Shown piece by piece: positions 1-9,200 of a stretch of DNA of 64,000 nt. The position numbers and the translations under genes are program-made. Within the stretch, counting starts at the first letter, position 1. Each line of letters starts with the position of its first letter. The DNA comes from Candidatus Jettenia sp. AMX2. GTDB taxonomy: Bacteria > Planctomycetota > Brocadiia > Brocadiales > Brocadiaceae. The notes beneath the pieces are model-generated. The model was not told where the DNA came from and searched no databases. It worked only from the letters and a program-made list of their open reading frames with translations. The stretch is taken from assembly GCA_030583665.1 (NCBI GenBank), contig CP129469.1, positions 3,339,043 through 3,403,042 of the forward strand. Reading direction: 5' to 3'.

Positions 1-1
1 A

Positions 2-214
2 GATTGCCTCTATACAAACAGTATTCATCATCAGGCTATTAAGGTACTGGGAAAGGGGCTAAAAGACACTGCCCGTTCTGCTGACGGTATTATAGAGGCC
101 ATTGAATGGGATGATTATCCATTTTTACTGGGTGTCCAATGGCATCCTGAACGCATGGCTTCTCATCCACACCATTCATCTCTGTTTGATGCCCTTATTG
201 CAGCTACAGGCTGA
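2..214 (+). CDS. Class I glutamine amidotransferase-like peptidase (C26 family), C-terminal part
   Basis: The window opens inside this gene; 70 codons up to the TGA are present. The visible part contains an HHQAI segment and GVQWHPE, the block that carries the catalytic His and Glu in class I glutamine amidotransferase-like enzymes. The HHQ plus GVQWHPE combination is typical of the PuuD-like gamma-glutamyl-GABA hydrolase / peptidase C26 group. The nucleophile Cys would lie upstream and cannot be seen, so activity and substrate are not established. It converges on the perR-like gene. Confidence 0.75.
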   Translation, partial: DCLYTNSIHHQAIKVLGKGLKDTARSADGIIEAIEWDDYPFLLGVQWHPERMASHPHHSSLFDALIAATG

Positions 215-245
215 ACCCCGGAAGTGGTATACCCGCCATACTTTT

Positions 246-662
246 TTATCTGCATGCCCTGCAAATGCCATAAAAAGAGATCTGGAATCCGGAAACGGCA
301 TAATCGTTTTTGATTGATTCGGGTAATTTGATATGCGATGAGTAATCGGCATAAATATCGTGTATTTTTTTACAGGAAGAGCAGATGACGTGGTGATGAA
401 TGTTCATGTTAGGGTCGTAATGCTTGCGGTCTTCATCAATAATAAGCTCTCTTACTTCCCCAAGATCTCTTAAGGTTTCCAACGTCTTATAGATCGTGGT
501 AAACGATACGGTAGGATATACTTTTTTTACACGGTTAAAGACCTCTTCAGCAGACGGATGAGAGGTATTATTCTCAAGGACATTGAAGATCAGTAACCGC
601 TGAGGCGTAATCTTCATACCGTTATTTCTCAATACTTTGGTTAGTTTCTCTACAGATTCCAT
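246..662 (-). CDS. perR: Fur-family metal-dependent regulator, PerR-type
   Basis: A 138-residue Fur-superfamily repressor. The N-terminal winged helix holds ITPQR (18-22) and PTVSFTTIYKTLETL (50-64). The structural zinc site is complete: C94-x2-C97 and C134-x2-C137. The five regulatory metal ligands known from Bacillus subtilis PerR have counterparts here: H35, D83, H89, H91 and D102. This favours peroxide sensing by metal-catalysed His oxidation over ferric uptake control, but a Fur role is not excluded. It is the last gene of a leftward run behind the P460 cytochrome, 160 bp away. The likely targets are oxidative-stress genes, which is inference. Confidence 0.85.
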   Translation of the reverse strand: MESVEKLTKVLRNNGMKITPQRLLIFNVLENNTSHPSAEEVFNRVKKVYPTVSFTTIYKTLETLRDLGEVRELIIDEDRKHYDPNMNIHHHVICSSCKKIHDIYADYSSHIKLPESIKNDYAVSGFQISFYGICRACR

Positions 663-822
663 AGGTTATTTATCAATGTATGTAAAAAAGAATGATTGTT
701 AACTAATATTAAATATAATTTAAACATTTATGGTTTGTCAACAGAAAATCAATCGTCAGCTCAATAGTAAAAATTTGACTTTGAACGGAAAACCTTAAAA
801 TTGTAATTCCTTTCACGTAAAA

Positions 823-1347
823 TCATTCTTTTATGTTACCGGTAAATATATAATCATTCCCTGCTACTCCTATATGGCAGTTAATACATATATCAACTTT
901 GCCTTCCAAACGTGCTTCCCCATCTGGCTTGTATTTTATCCAGTACCAGTCGTGCCCTGCAGGATTAAACCCTTTTGCTTTATACATTACGGTGATTAAA
1001 AACAGCTCCTTGTTATCGGTGTAGTTTTCTTTAATCAGTAGTGCACCGTCAGGAAATACGCCTCTTTTGTTTACAACCGTATCAAAGGCAATATCATTAA
1101 TGTACAATTTAAGAATATTACCAGGCGGCATGGTGCTTTCATAGAAACCCTCTTTACCCGGCCACTGCGGATAATTATCCCTGTAAGGATTCTCTTCAGT
1201 AATATATCGCCACAGCAATTGTGCATTGACACTGTCCTTGTTGCCAAACATTTCTCCCGATACCTTACCACCATACGGAATCAGCAGGGCACAAAACATA
1301 CACAGTGCAGTAACTGTCCTGTACGTTAAAAGATAGCTGATCATTTT
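823..1347 (-). CDS. Cytochrome P460-family c-type haem protein
   Basis: A 174-residue exported protein. The chosen ATG gives a signal-peptide-like start (MISYLLTYRTVTALCMFCALL). Upstream in-frame ATGs lie inside the preceding small gene and would put the hydrophobic segment about 45 residues in. The mature part shows P460-family signatures: a Y-x-WP stretch, LKLYIND, FPDGALLIKEN, VMYKAKGFNP, DWYWIKY and a single C-terminal haem motif CINCH at 154-158. P460-family proteins bind one c-haem in the periplasm. Some oxidise hydroxylamine through a Lys-haem cross-link, others (cytochrome c'-beta) bind NO. The Lys in LIKEN could be relevant, but the cross-link cannot be judged from sequence alone. 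In an anammox-like host a role in NO or hydroxylamine chemistry is plausible. Confidence 0.8.
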   Translation of the reverse strand, partial: KMISYLLTYRTVTALCMFCALLIPYGGKVSGEMFGNKDSVNAQLLWRYITEENPYRDNYPQWPGKEGFYESTMPPGNILKLYINDIAFDTVVNKRGVFPDGALLIKENYTDNKELFLITVMYKAKGFNPAGHDWYWIKYKPDGEARLEGKVDICINCHIGVAGNDYIFTGNIKE

Positions 1348-1363
1348 GAATGCCTGCCCTGGC

Positions 1364-1540
1364 TTATCTCTTATGGCAACTGCACCGGCATTCCTCATCC
1401 GGCTTCGAAGGATAATGCCCGCACTTTTTACACCTTTGCTCCTCAGCGAGTACGGAATGAACAAAAGTAGCAGGGACAATACCCGTACTAAATAATAACA
1501 TTCCCATCACAGCAAGATTATACAAAACCTTTTTTAACAT
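1364..1540 (-). CDS. Small exported cysteine-rich protein
   Basis: A 58-residue protein with a clear signal peptide (MLKKVLYNLAVMGMLLFSTG, cut probably after HSVLA) and a mature part of only about 25 residues rich in Cys: a CKKC pair, then CRCSCH. The second of two ATGs (1540) is preferred because AAGGAGG lies about 7 bases ahead of it; the first ATG (1546) is too close. The cysteines do not form a normal CxxCH haem site, so a metal site or disulphides are more likely. It ends 16 bp before the P460 gene and is probably cotranscribed with it. No family was recognised. Confidence 0.6.
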   Translation of the reverse strand: MLKKVLYNLAVMGMLLFSTGIVPATFVHSVLAEEQRCKKCGHYPSKPDEECRCSCHKR

Positions 1541-1592
1541 TTTCATTCCTCCTTACAATCGGACAAAAAATTGTTTCTCCGGTTCGGAGCCA

Positions 1593-4106
1593 TTATTCCT
1601 TCATCTCTTCCGGGGTGACCTCTCCAGTTGCTTCTTTATGTGCAACCTCTTCCGGGCACTCTTTTAAGTCTATGCCGGAATGTACTTCTTCAGGAATAAT
1701 ACGGGCAACAGAGACAAGCTTATCACCGGCTTCCACAGAAAAAAGCTTTACCCCTTGTGTATTTCTTCCAATACTTCTGATGGTATTCACAGGAGTACGG
1801 ATAACCATACCTTTTGCTGTTATCATAATTAAATCATCTTCGTCCCGAACGTCAAGCAAAGCAACAACCTTTCCGTTTCTTTCAGTAGTCTTTATATTAA
1901 TGACACCCTGCCCTCCGCGGCGATAGGCAGGATACTCTCCGAAATCCGTACGTTTGCCAAACCCGTGTTCACAAACTGTCAGCAAAGATGCATTCTCATC
2001 AACAACAACCATACCCCGGACCTTATCCCCTTCCTTCAGGGTAATTCCCTTTACCCCATGGGTTACACGTCCCATTGTTCTGACGTCTTTCTCGGAGAAC
2101 CGTATTGCCTTTCCCTGTTCGGTACCCAAAATAACATCCTGTTTGCCATTGGTTAATTTAACGCCAATCAATTTATCTCCCTCATCTAAATTTATGGCAA
2201 TAATTCCCCCTTTTTTGGGTTTTCCATAGGCACACAGCGGTGTCTTTTTAATAATTCCATTACTGGTTGCCATAACCAATTGCCGTTCATCGAAGTTCCT
2301 TACCGGGATGAGCGAGCTTACGTTTTCGTCTTCCTTTAATTCCAACAGATTAATAATCGCCCGACCTTTTGCCGTTCGCCCCATTTCCGGAATGTCATAC
2401 ACCTTTTGCCAGTAAACCCGTCCCTGATCAGTGAAAAAGAGGATGTAATCATGAGTCAGCGCCACGAACAAGTGTTCAATAAAGTCTCCTTCTTTCATCT
2501 CTGCGCCAGTAACACCTTTCCCACCGCGGTGTTGTTTCCGGTAAGAAGTAAGGGGCAAACGCTTAATATATCCTTCGTGGGTAATAATAACCACTACATT
2601 TTCTTCAGCAATAAGATCTTCCAGATCTAACTCAGTAACAGCACTCACAATTTCCGTACGGCGTTTGTCACCGAAACGATCTTTAATCTCACTGATATCT
2701 TTTTTAATAATATCCAGCACCAGCTTTTCACTTGCCAGAATGGCCTGAAATTCCTTTATGTCTGCACATAATTTTTTATATTCTTCCTCAATCTTTTCCT
2801 GTTCGAGTCCCGTCAGCCGCTGGAGTCTCATATCCAGGATAGCATTGGCCTGGATTTCAGAAAGCGAAAACTGGTTTATAAGCCCATTGCGCGCAATTTC
2901 AACAGATGCAGAGGCTTTTATTAATGCAATTATTTTATCAATATTCCCGAGTGCAATCTTCAACCCCTCCAGAATATGGGCTCTCGCCTGTGCCTTTTCC
3001 AGTAGATATTTCGTCCTCCGTATAATAACAACCTTCCGGTGCTTTATATAGTACATCAGCATCTGTTTCAGATTGAGCGTCTCCGGCCGGTTATTTACCA
3101 GTGCAATCATGATGATACTGAAACTGTCCTGGAGTTTTGTATGTTTATAAAGCTGGTTTAAAATAACCTCTTCATCTTCACCCTTTTTCAAATCGATAAC
3201 AAGGCGGCTTCCCTCGCGATCGCTTTCATTACGGATATCCGATATGCCTTTAATCTGTTCTTCCTTTACCAAATCGGCAATTCGTTCCAAAATATTATCC
3301 CTGTTCAACTGGTATGGTATTTCGGTCACAACCAGACTCTTTTTCCCGCTTTTTGAGGTCTCTGTATGCACCCGTGCCCGTACAATAACCGTTCCCCGGC
3401 CTGTCCGGTATCCTTCTTTAATCCCATCAGTACCGCAGATCTGCGCCCCGGTGGGAAAATCGGGACCCTTGATAATCTGCATAAGTTCATCAATGGTAAC
3501 ATCGGGGTTGTCAATAACCTTAATAATTCCATCGCAGACCTCACCTACATTATGCGGTGGGATACTTGTGGCCATGCCAACTGCTATGCCGGAACAGCCA
3601 TTGCACAGCAGGCTGGGAAATTTTGAAGGAAGAACAACCGGCTCCTGCCTGGTATCATCATAATTAGGCATATAATCAACTGTTGCCTTCTCAAGATCCT
3701 CCATGATAGTCATCGTAACAGATGTCATGCGGGCCTCGGTGTAACGCATAGCTGCCGGAGGGTCTCCATCAATGGAACCGAAATTTCCCTGACCCTCTAT
3801 AAGAGGATAACGGTAGTTAAAATCCTGAGCCATACGAACAAGGGTTGGATAAACGACCTGTTCACCATGCGGGTGATAATTTCCGGTCGTGTCACCTGCA
3901 ATTTTAGCGCATTTTCTGAATTTGGAACGCGGTCCCAGGCCAAGATCATTCATAGCGACAAGGATGCGTCTCTGTGAGGGTTTTAAACCGTCTCTCACAT
4001 CCGGGAGCGCCCGGCTCATGATGACACTCATGGCATAATTCAGATACGAATCTTTCATTTCCTCTTCGATAAAGAGGTCTTTTATATTTTCTCTTCCTTC
4101 AATCAT
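1593..4106 (-). CDS. gyrA: DNA gyrase subunit A
   Basis: 837 residues, the normal size for GyrA, which breaks and rejoins DNA through a tyrosine during negative supercoiling. The catalytic Tyr is Y122 in AAMRYTE, the same number as in E. coli. The GyrA box is present as QHRGGKG, marking a true gyrase rather than ParC, and beta-pinwheel repeats such as RRGGQGV follow. In the quinolone pocket, HPHGEQVVYPTLVRMAQ, position 83 is Gln and position 87 is Pro (Ser and Asp in E. coli). The C-terminus is an acidic tail. The ATG overlaps the end of the upstream hydrolase gene by 8 bp, so the two are translationally linked. No gyrB lies nearby. Confidence 0.97.
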   Translation of the reverse strand: MIEGRENIKDLFIEEEMKDSYLNYAMSVIMSRALPDVRDGLKPSQRRILVAMNDLGLGPRSKFRKCAKIAGDTTGNYHPHGEQVVYPTLVRMAQDFNYRYPLIEGQGNFGSIDGDPPAAMRYTEARMTSVTMTIMEDLEKATVDYMPNYDDTRQEPVVLPSKFPSLLCNGCSGIAVGMATSIPPHNVGEVCDGIIKVIDNPDVTIDELMQIIKGPDFPTGAQICGTDGIKEGYRTGRGTVIVRARVHTETSKSGKKSLVVTEIPYQLNRDNILERIADLVKEEQIKGISDIRNESDREGSRLVIDLKKGEDEEVILNQLYKHTKLQDSFSIIMIALVNNRPETLNLKQMLMYYIKHRKVVIIRRTKYLLEKAQARAHILEGLKIALGNIDKIIALIKASASVEIARNGLINQFSLSEIQANAILDMRLQRLTGLEQEKIEEEYKKLCADIKEFQAILASEKLVLDIIKKDISEIKDRFGDKRRTEIVSAVTELDLEDLIAEENVVVIITHEGYIKRLPLTSYRKQHRGGKGVTGAEMKEGDFIEHLFVALTHDYILFFTDQGRVYWQKVYDIPEMGRTAKGRAIINLLELKEDENVSSLIPVRNFDERQLVMATSNGIIKKTPLCAYGKPKKGGIIAINLDEGDKLIGVKLTNGKQDVILGTEQGKAIRFSEKDVRTMGRVTHGVKGITLKEGDKVRGMVVVDENASLLTVCEHGFGKRTDFGEYPAYRRGGQGVINIKTTERNGKVVALLDVRDEDDLIMITAKGMVIRTPVNTIRSIGRNTQGVKLFSVEAGDKLVSVARIIPEEVHSGIDLKECPEEVAHKEATGEVTPEEMKE

Positions 4107-4773
4107 ACAGGTTTACCTCTGAAACAAACGGATTATACTTCTTTTCTTCTCCGATAGTTGTCGGCGTACCATGACCTGGGTAGACGACCGTTTCATCGTC
4201 GAGCACAAACAATCTTTCCTTTATGGCGCGGATAAGCTCTTCCTGATTGCAGCCGGGAAAATCTGTCCGGCCAACACCTCCCCTGAAAAGACTATCTCCG
4301 GTAAATACCACAGGAAATTTCCCGCCCCCCCGGCTGCCGGTGTATAAACATATTCCACCCGGTGTATGTCCCGGTGTATGGATTACCTCAAATATATATC
4401 CCCCGATGCCAATTGTATCCTTATCTTTCAGGACTCTGTCTGCAAGGGGGGAACGCACCGTGGGACTGCCGTAAAAAGCAGAAAGAATAGAGAGGTTTTT
4501 TGCCGGATAAGGGAGCATCTCCAAATCTTTCTCATGGATGCAAATTGGTATATCCGGGAATGCCTTTTTCAGATCGGCATTGGCACCGATATGATCACCA
4601 TGCCCATGGGTAAGCACGATCATTACCGGTGTCAGATGCTTATCTCGTAAGAAACTGATAATAATTTCAGCATCTGCACCGGGATCGATAATCATTGCAT
4701 CTGAAGAGTCTTTGCCTGCGACAACGTAACAGCATGCATTCAAATAACCCACATTTAACTTCTGAATAAACAT
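4099..4773 (-). CDS. Metallo-beta-lactamase-fold hydrolase, glyoxalase II-like
   Basis: A 224-residue MBL-fold protein with the full metal-binding set: THGHGDH (motif 2), HTPGHTPGG (motif 3), FTGDSLFRGGVGRTD (motif 4) and YPGHG (motif 5). The GVGRTDFPG stretch is typical of the stand-alone GloB-like bacterial group, which hydrolyses thioesters such as S-lactoylglutathione or analogues. The longer C-terminal substrate domain of classic glyoxalase II is missing. Substrate is therefore open. It lies between the NDK-like gene (3 bp gap) and gyrA (8 bp overlap), in one leftward operon. Confidence 0.88.
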   Translation of the reverse strand: MFIQKLNVGYLNACCYVVAGKDSSDAMIIDPGADAEIIISFLRDKHLTPVMIVLTHGHGDHIGANADLKKAFPDIPICIHEKDLEMLPYPAKNLSILSAFYGSPTVRSPLADRVLKDKDTIGIGGYIFEVIHTPGHTPGGICLYTGSRGGGKFPVVFTGDSLFRGGVGRTDFPGCNQEELIRAIKERLFVLDDETVVYPGHGTPTTIGEEKKYNPFVSEVNLYD

Positions 4774-4776
4774 ATT

Positions 4777-5967
4777 TCATTTTTTCCGCAAATACCCTTC
4801 TATTAATTCTTTAAGTTCACAGGGATCGCTATTGTCCCATAATCCAATAATCTTTCGCTCCCTTTCTGCGTTTTCTACAGTATCAGAGGCATGTGCGGCA
4901 TTTTTCATAATATCTTCTCCATAAATCCTTCTGACCTTGCCGGGTTCACCCTTTTTTGAATCGGTAGGACCTAAAATATTTCTTATTTTATAAATTGCAT
5001 CAGGTCCCCGGTACAGGAGTGCAAGGCAGCGTGCTGTTCCCGGTCTTCTCTTATCAGCCGGACTTGCTTTTTCAGGATCCAATCCTGTCATATACTGTAT
5101 AATTTTATTGAATTCATGCATGGCATTTCTATCTTTCAGTTGTTCTGATAGTTCTTTTGCCTGAGCCATTAACAGAGAATCCGGCATCTGAAAAGCGAAG
5201 AGTGATTTGAGACTTTCTTCCAGTTTTTCAGCTATTTTCTCAGGTTTAGGTTTTAACTTCTCACGGAATATGTCTATTAAAGGTCCGTAAAACTCCTCAG
5301 CCTGTGCAATACTCATCCTCAAAAGCTTCATCCCGACAATATACAGACCTGTTCTAGAAAATGTATCGATTATATTTCCCGGTAACGGACTCTGTTCCTC
5401 AAATGGTTTCAAAATAACCAGTGTCGTTTCAACCTTGGTTCCTTCAGTAAATGTAATACTCTCCTCAAGAACCCCTCCGTCAGTGGGTAAATACTCAGCA
5501 AACAGGGCAAGCTGTTTATCATTGGTAACAGCATCGGCAGAGGTAATTGCTGCCGGCTCAAAATATTCAACCGTACCGTCTGATCTCTCAACATAATCTC
5601 CAAAACTTCCGCGAACAGTATGGCCCTGGAAACTGCTGATCGGACCTATCACATCATCCTTCATCTTTGCAATAGCATTGGCTCCTTTAAAAAGGAGAAG
5701 CACTGTCCTGTTCGTTATTCCAAATTTGTTTTCTTTGCGAAAATTACTATTAATATAATTAATCATGACCTTCTTCCAGGCAGGCTTAATATCCTGCTCT
5801 TCAATCGTTGAGCAATATTTCTCAACGAAGGCATCGCTGGGCGCAAACATCGTTGCCCCGATAAATTCGAGATTAGCCAACGATAGTAAACGTCCCAATA
5901 TGCCTCCGGTACGGCTTTTTAAGAGGCTGTAAGGTGTAATCAATGCATAAGTAAGTTCGTCTGCCAT
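4777..5967 (-). CDS. Tandem nucleoside diphosphate kinase-like protein
   Basis: 396 residues built from two NDK-like halves. The first begins YALITPYSLLKSRTGGILGR and has LLFKGANAIAKMKDDVIGP. The second begins TTLVILKPFEEQSPLPGNII and has LLYRGPDAIYKIRNILGPT followed by AAHASDTVENAERE. NDKs transfer phosphate through a His in an N-x2-H-x-S-D context; here H359 fits. The equivalent place in the first half reads AAITSADA, so its catalytic His is lost. Each half also has an insertion between the kinase blocks. A pseudo-kinase plus active-kinase arrangement is likely; authentic NDK activity is not certain. It is first in an operon with the MBL hydrolase and gyrA. Confidence 0.75.
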   Translation of the reverse strand: MADELTYALITPYSLLKSRTGGILGRLLSLANLEFIGATMFAPSDAFVEKYCSTIEEQDIKPAWKKVMINYINSNFRKENKFGITNRTVLLLFKGANAIAKMKDDVIGPISSFQGHTVRGSFGDYVERSDGTVEYFEPAAITSADAVTNDKQLALFAEYLPTDGGVLEESITFTEGTKVETTLVILKPFEEQSPLPGNIIDTFSRTGLYIVGMKLLRMSIAQAEEFYGPLIDIFREKLKPKPEKIAEKLEESLKSLFAFQMPDSLLMAQAKELSEQLKDRNAMHEFNKIIQYMTGLDPEKASPADKRRPGTARCLALLYRGPDAIYKIRNILGPTDSKKGEPGKVRRIYGEDIMKNAAHASDTVENAERERKIIGLWDNSDPCELKELIEGYLRKK

Positions 5968-6077
5968 ATATCTAGTTTTCTCCGGGAATCAGACCAATAA
6001 AAAGTAAGTGTTTAACAAAGTCAACAGAGACCTGCTTCAGATTTACAAAATAATTCCGCTAATTTAAGGGGGATTTT

Positions 6078-6113
6078 ATGACTGCTACTGCTTACAAAAA
6101 ACCGCTTAAATAA
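6078..6113 (+). other. Eleven-codon ORF with strong ribosome site in the NDK-dnaE gap
   Basis: In the 256-bp gap between the NDK-like gene and dnaE, AAGGGGGA stands 4 bases before an ATG that opens MTATAYKKPLK and then stops. Both flanking genes run the other way, so this is the only plus-strand signal here. It may be a tiny peptide, a leader, or the 5' stub of a lost gene. Nothing else is seen in the gap. Confidence 0.25.
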
Positions 6114-6223
6114 AACAACGAAGCTTCCTATCAGATAGCCCTCCTGTGAAGCACATTGTATCTTCCGGGAAGCATTGTTAAATATCAGATATTAACAAAA
6201 TAAAGACATCCGGTCAATTATTT

Positions 6224-9200
6224 TTACGCCGTAGCCAGTATTTCCTCCTGATTAATTTGCAAGGATTCCGGACCGAAAATCTCCTGTATATGCAATAAAA
6301 AGGTGTCTGTTACGGAAACGGAATACTGGCGGGAGGCTTTAATATGATAATTACCCTGCGGTGTGATGATTTCAAAGAAAAGGGGACATGTGCCGCTATG
6401 TGCCTTAATAATTTCTTTTAGCCGGATTAGTTTTTCCTCTTCATACTGAGATGCTTCAAACCGGACGGTTACGCACTTTGCCAGGTACATGAGTGCGTTC
6501 TTTTCTGCAATAATTTCTTTTATCCGTATCGTAGGACCCGCAGTCTGGAAACCGGTCTGCCCTTTCACAAAGATAACCTCATCCAAATTTAAGAGTGCTT
6601 TATATGCTTTTATCTCTTTCTGGAAGGCAATGCATTCCACAGTGCCTTTTATATCTTCAAGGGTAATATATACCATAGGGTCACCACGTCTTGTGCTGCT
6701 GTTTCTCAGATTGGTAATAATACCTCCCAGGGTTACTTCTGCCCCTTCGGGAAGTTCCGAAATTTCCGCAGAAGTTGTATTGGATAGTTGTTTAAATTTT
6801 TCCTTATATGCATTTAAGGGGTGATGGCTCAAATAAAAACCAAGGCTCTCTTTTTCTGCCTGACATATCTCCTTTTCAGACCACCGCACCACATTGTCAT
6901 CTGCCTCCGGATCCTCTTTCTTAAAGAGAGGCAGGTCACTATCAAGATTAAATAAGGATTTCTGGCCTGTTCGTCTATCTTTATTTGCAACACCGCCCAT
7001 TTCCATGGCTGTATCAAGCCCCGCAATGAGTCTTGCACGGTTATCATGGAGGGAATCGAAGCACCCTGATTTGATAAGATATTCAATTACCTGTTTATTC
7101 ACTGCACGCATATCAATCCTTTTACAAAAATCCAGAAGGGAAGTAAACCTGCCATCCTTGTTTCTTGACTGGATTATAGATTCAACGGCCTTTTCACCCA
7201 CATTTTTAATCGCCCCCAGACCGAACCGTATTTTATTGCCATGAGATATAGTAAAATCGCTCTGGCTTTCATTCACATCCGGCGGCATTACCTCAAGACC
7301 CATCCGCCGGCAATCTTCGATGTATTCCACAATTTTTTCCGAATGTTCTTTCTCGCAGCTCATCTGCGCTACCATATACTGAACAGGATAATTTGCCTTC
7401 AAATATGCAGTCTGGTAAGTAATTACCGCATAAGCAGCGGAATGGGATTTGTTGAATCCGTAACCTGCAAAGTACTCCATAAGCTCAAATATACTGGCAG
7501 CAGTTTCTTCGGGAATTCCGTTCGCCACGGCACCGGTTACAAACTGGTCCTTGAATTTTGCCATGATTTCAGGTTTCTTTTTCCCCATTGCCTTACGGAG
7601 GTTATCTGCCTCGTTGAGCGTAAAACCCGCCAGCCGGTTGGCAATACGCATAACCTGTTCCTGGTACAGGATTACTCCATGGGTCTCTTTCAGGATAGGT
7701 TCAAGGAAAGGGTGAAGGTAAACTACCTCTTCTTTTCCATGTTTCCGGTTAATAAAGGATTCCACCATTCCGCTCTGCAAAGGACCTGGCCGGTATAAAG
7801 CCACGAGCGGCAGGATATCCGCAAATGTTTCTGGTTTTAGTTTTTTTAACAATTCCCTGAACCCGCGGCTCGTTTCCACCTGAAAAACACCTTTTATATC
7901 ACCGCGGGATAACAACTCATAGGTCTTTTTGTCATCCATCGGGATAGCTGCAATGTCGATATCTGTGCCTGTGGTTTCCCGTATTAGCCTGATGGCTTTA
8001 TCAATAACGGTTAATTTCCGGACACCAAGGAAATCCGCCTTTAATAATCCAATCTTATCCACCAGTATTTCATCGTAGAATTGTGTGGTTACAACATCTC
8101 CGGCTTTCGCCAGTGGCACATACTCGGTTAACGGTTCGTCAGAAATGACAATCCCCGCTGCATGTACAGACGCGTGGCGGCAAAGTCCTTCCAGTTTTTT
8201 TGAAATATCGAAAAGTTCATGGATATGTTTCTCATTCTCATAGAGTGCTTTTAAAGCGGGTTCTTGCTCCAATGCCTGTTTCAGGGATATATTTACCGTG
8301 TTGGGGATAAGCTTGGCCACCTTGTCCACCTCGGACAAAGGAATATTCAGCACCCTGCCAACATCCCGGATAACCGCCTTTGCCTTCATCGTCCCAAACG
8401 TAATAATCTGGGCTACGTTGGTATCTCCTCCGTATTTTTCCCTGACATACCGAATGACCCTTTCACGGCCTTCTGCACAGAAATCAATATCCAGGTCAGG
8501 CATGGAAATCCGTTCTGCATTTAAAAACCGCTCAAACAAGAGGTCGTTTCCGATAGGGTCGATATTCGTAATATTTAATAAATATGCAACCAGACTCCCT
8601 GCCCCGGAACCGCGTCCCGTTGCCGGTATACGCTGTTTTACCGCAAAGTTGATAAAATCCCATACGATTAAAAAATAATCAACAAAACCGGTATTCACGA
8701 TAACCTTAAGTTCGTAATCCAGGCGTTCCCGGACATCCTTTGTAAGAGCGCCGTATTTTTTTACTGCACCATCCTCACAGAGCTTTCTTAAATAATCGCT
8801 GTTGGTCATACCTTGCGGCGGGATAAATTTAGGCAGATGTACCTTGCCAAAGGACATTTCTACCTGACATCGTTCAGCAATCCTGGAGGTGTTTTCAATA
8901 GCCTCCGGGATGTCCCGGAAGACAGTGTGCATTTCATCAAAATCTTTGAAATAAAACTCATCCGATCCAAAACGCAGTCTCTGGACATCAGTGAGGTGTT
9001 TTCCTGTATTGATACAGAGAAGAACATCATGTGCCGTTGCGTCATCCCTATTTATATAATGAATGTCGTTTGTCGCAACTAACGGAATATCAAGTTTTTT
9101 TCCTATCTTTACCGCTTCGGCCACCAACCTTGCCTGATGTTCAATCTTGTTATTCTGAATCTCTAAATAAAAGTGTTCCGGACCAAAAATGTCCTTATAT

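Noticed and set aside
1348-1479. Longer N-terminus for the P460 protein
   Set aside because: It overlaps the small Cys-rich gene and would push the signal peptide 45 residues inward.
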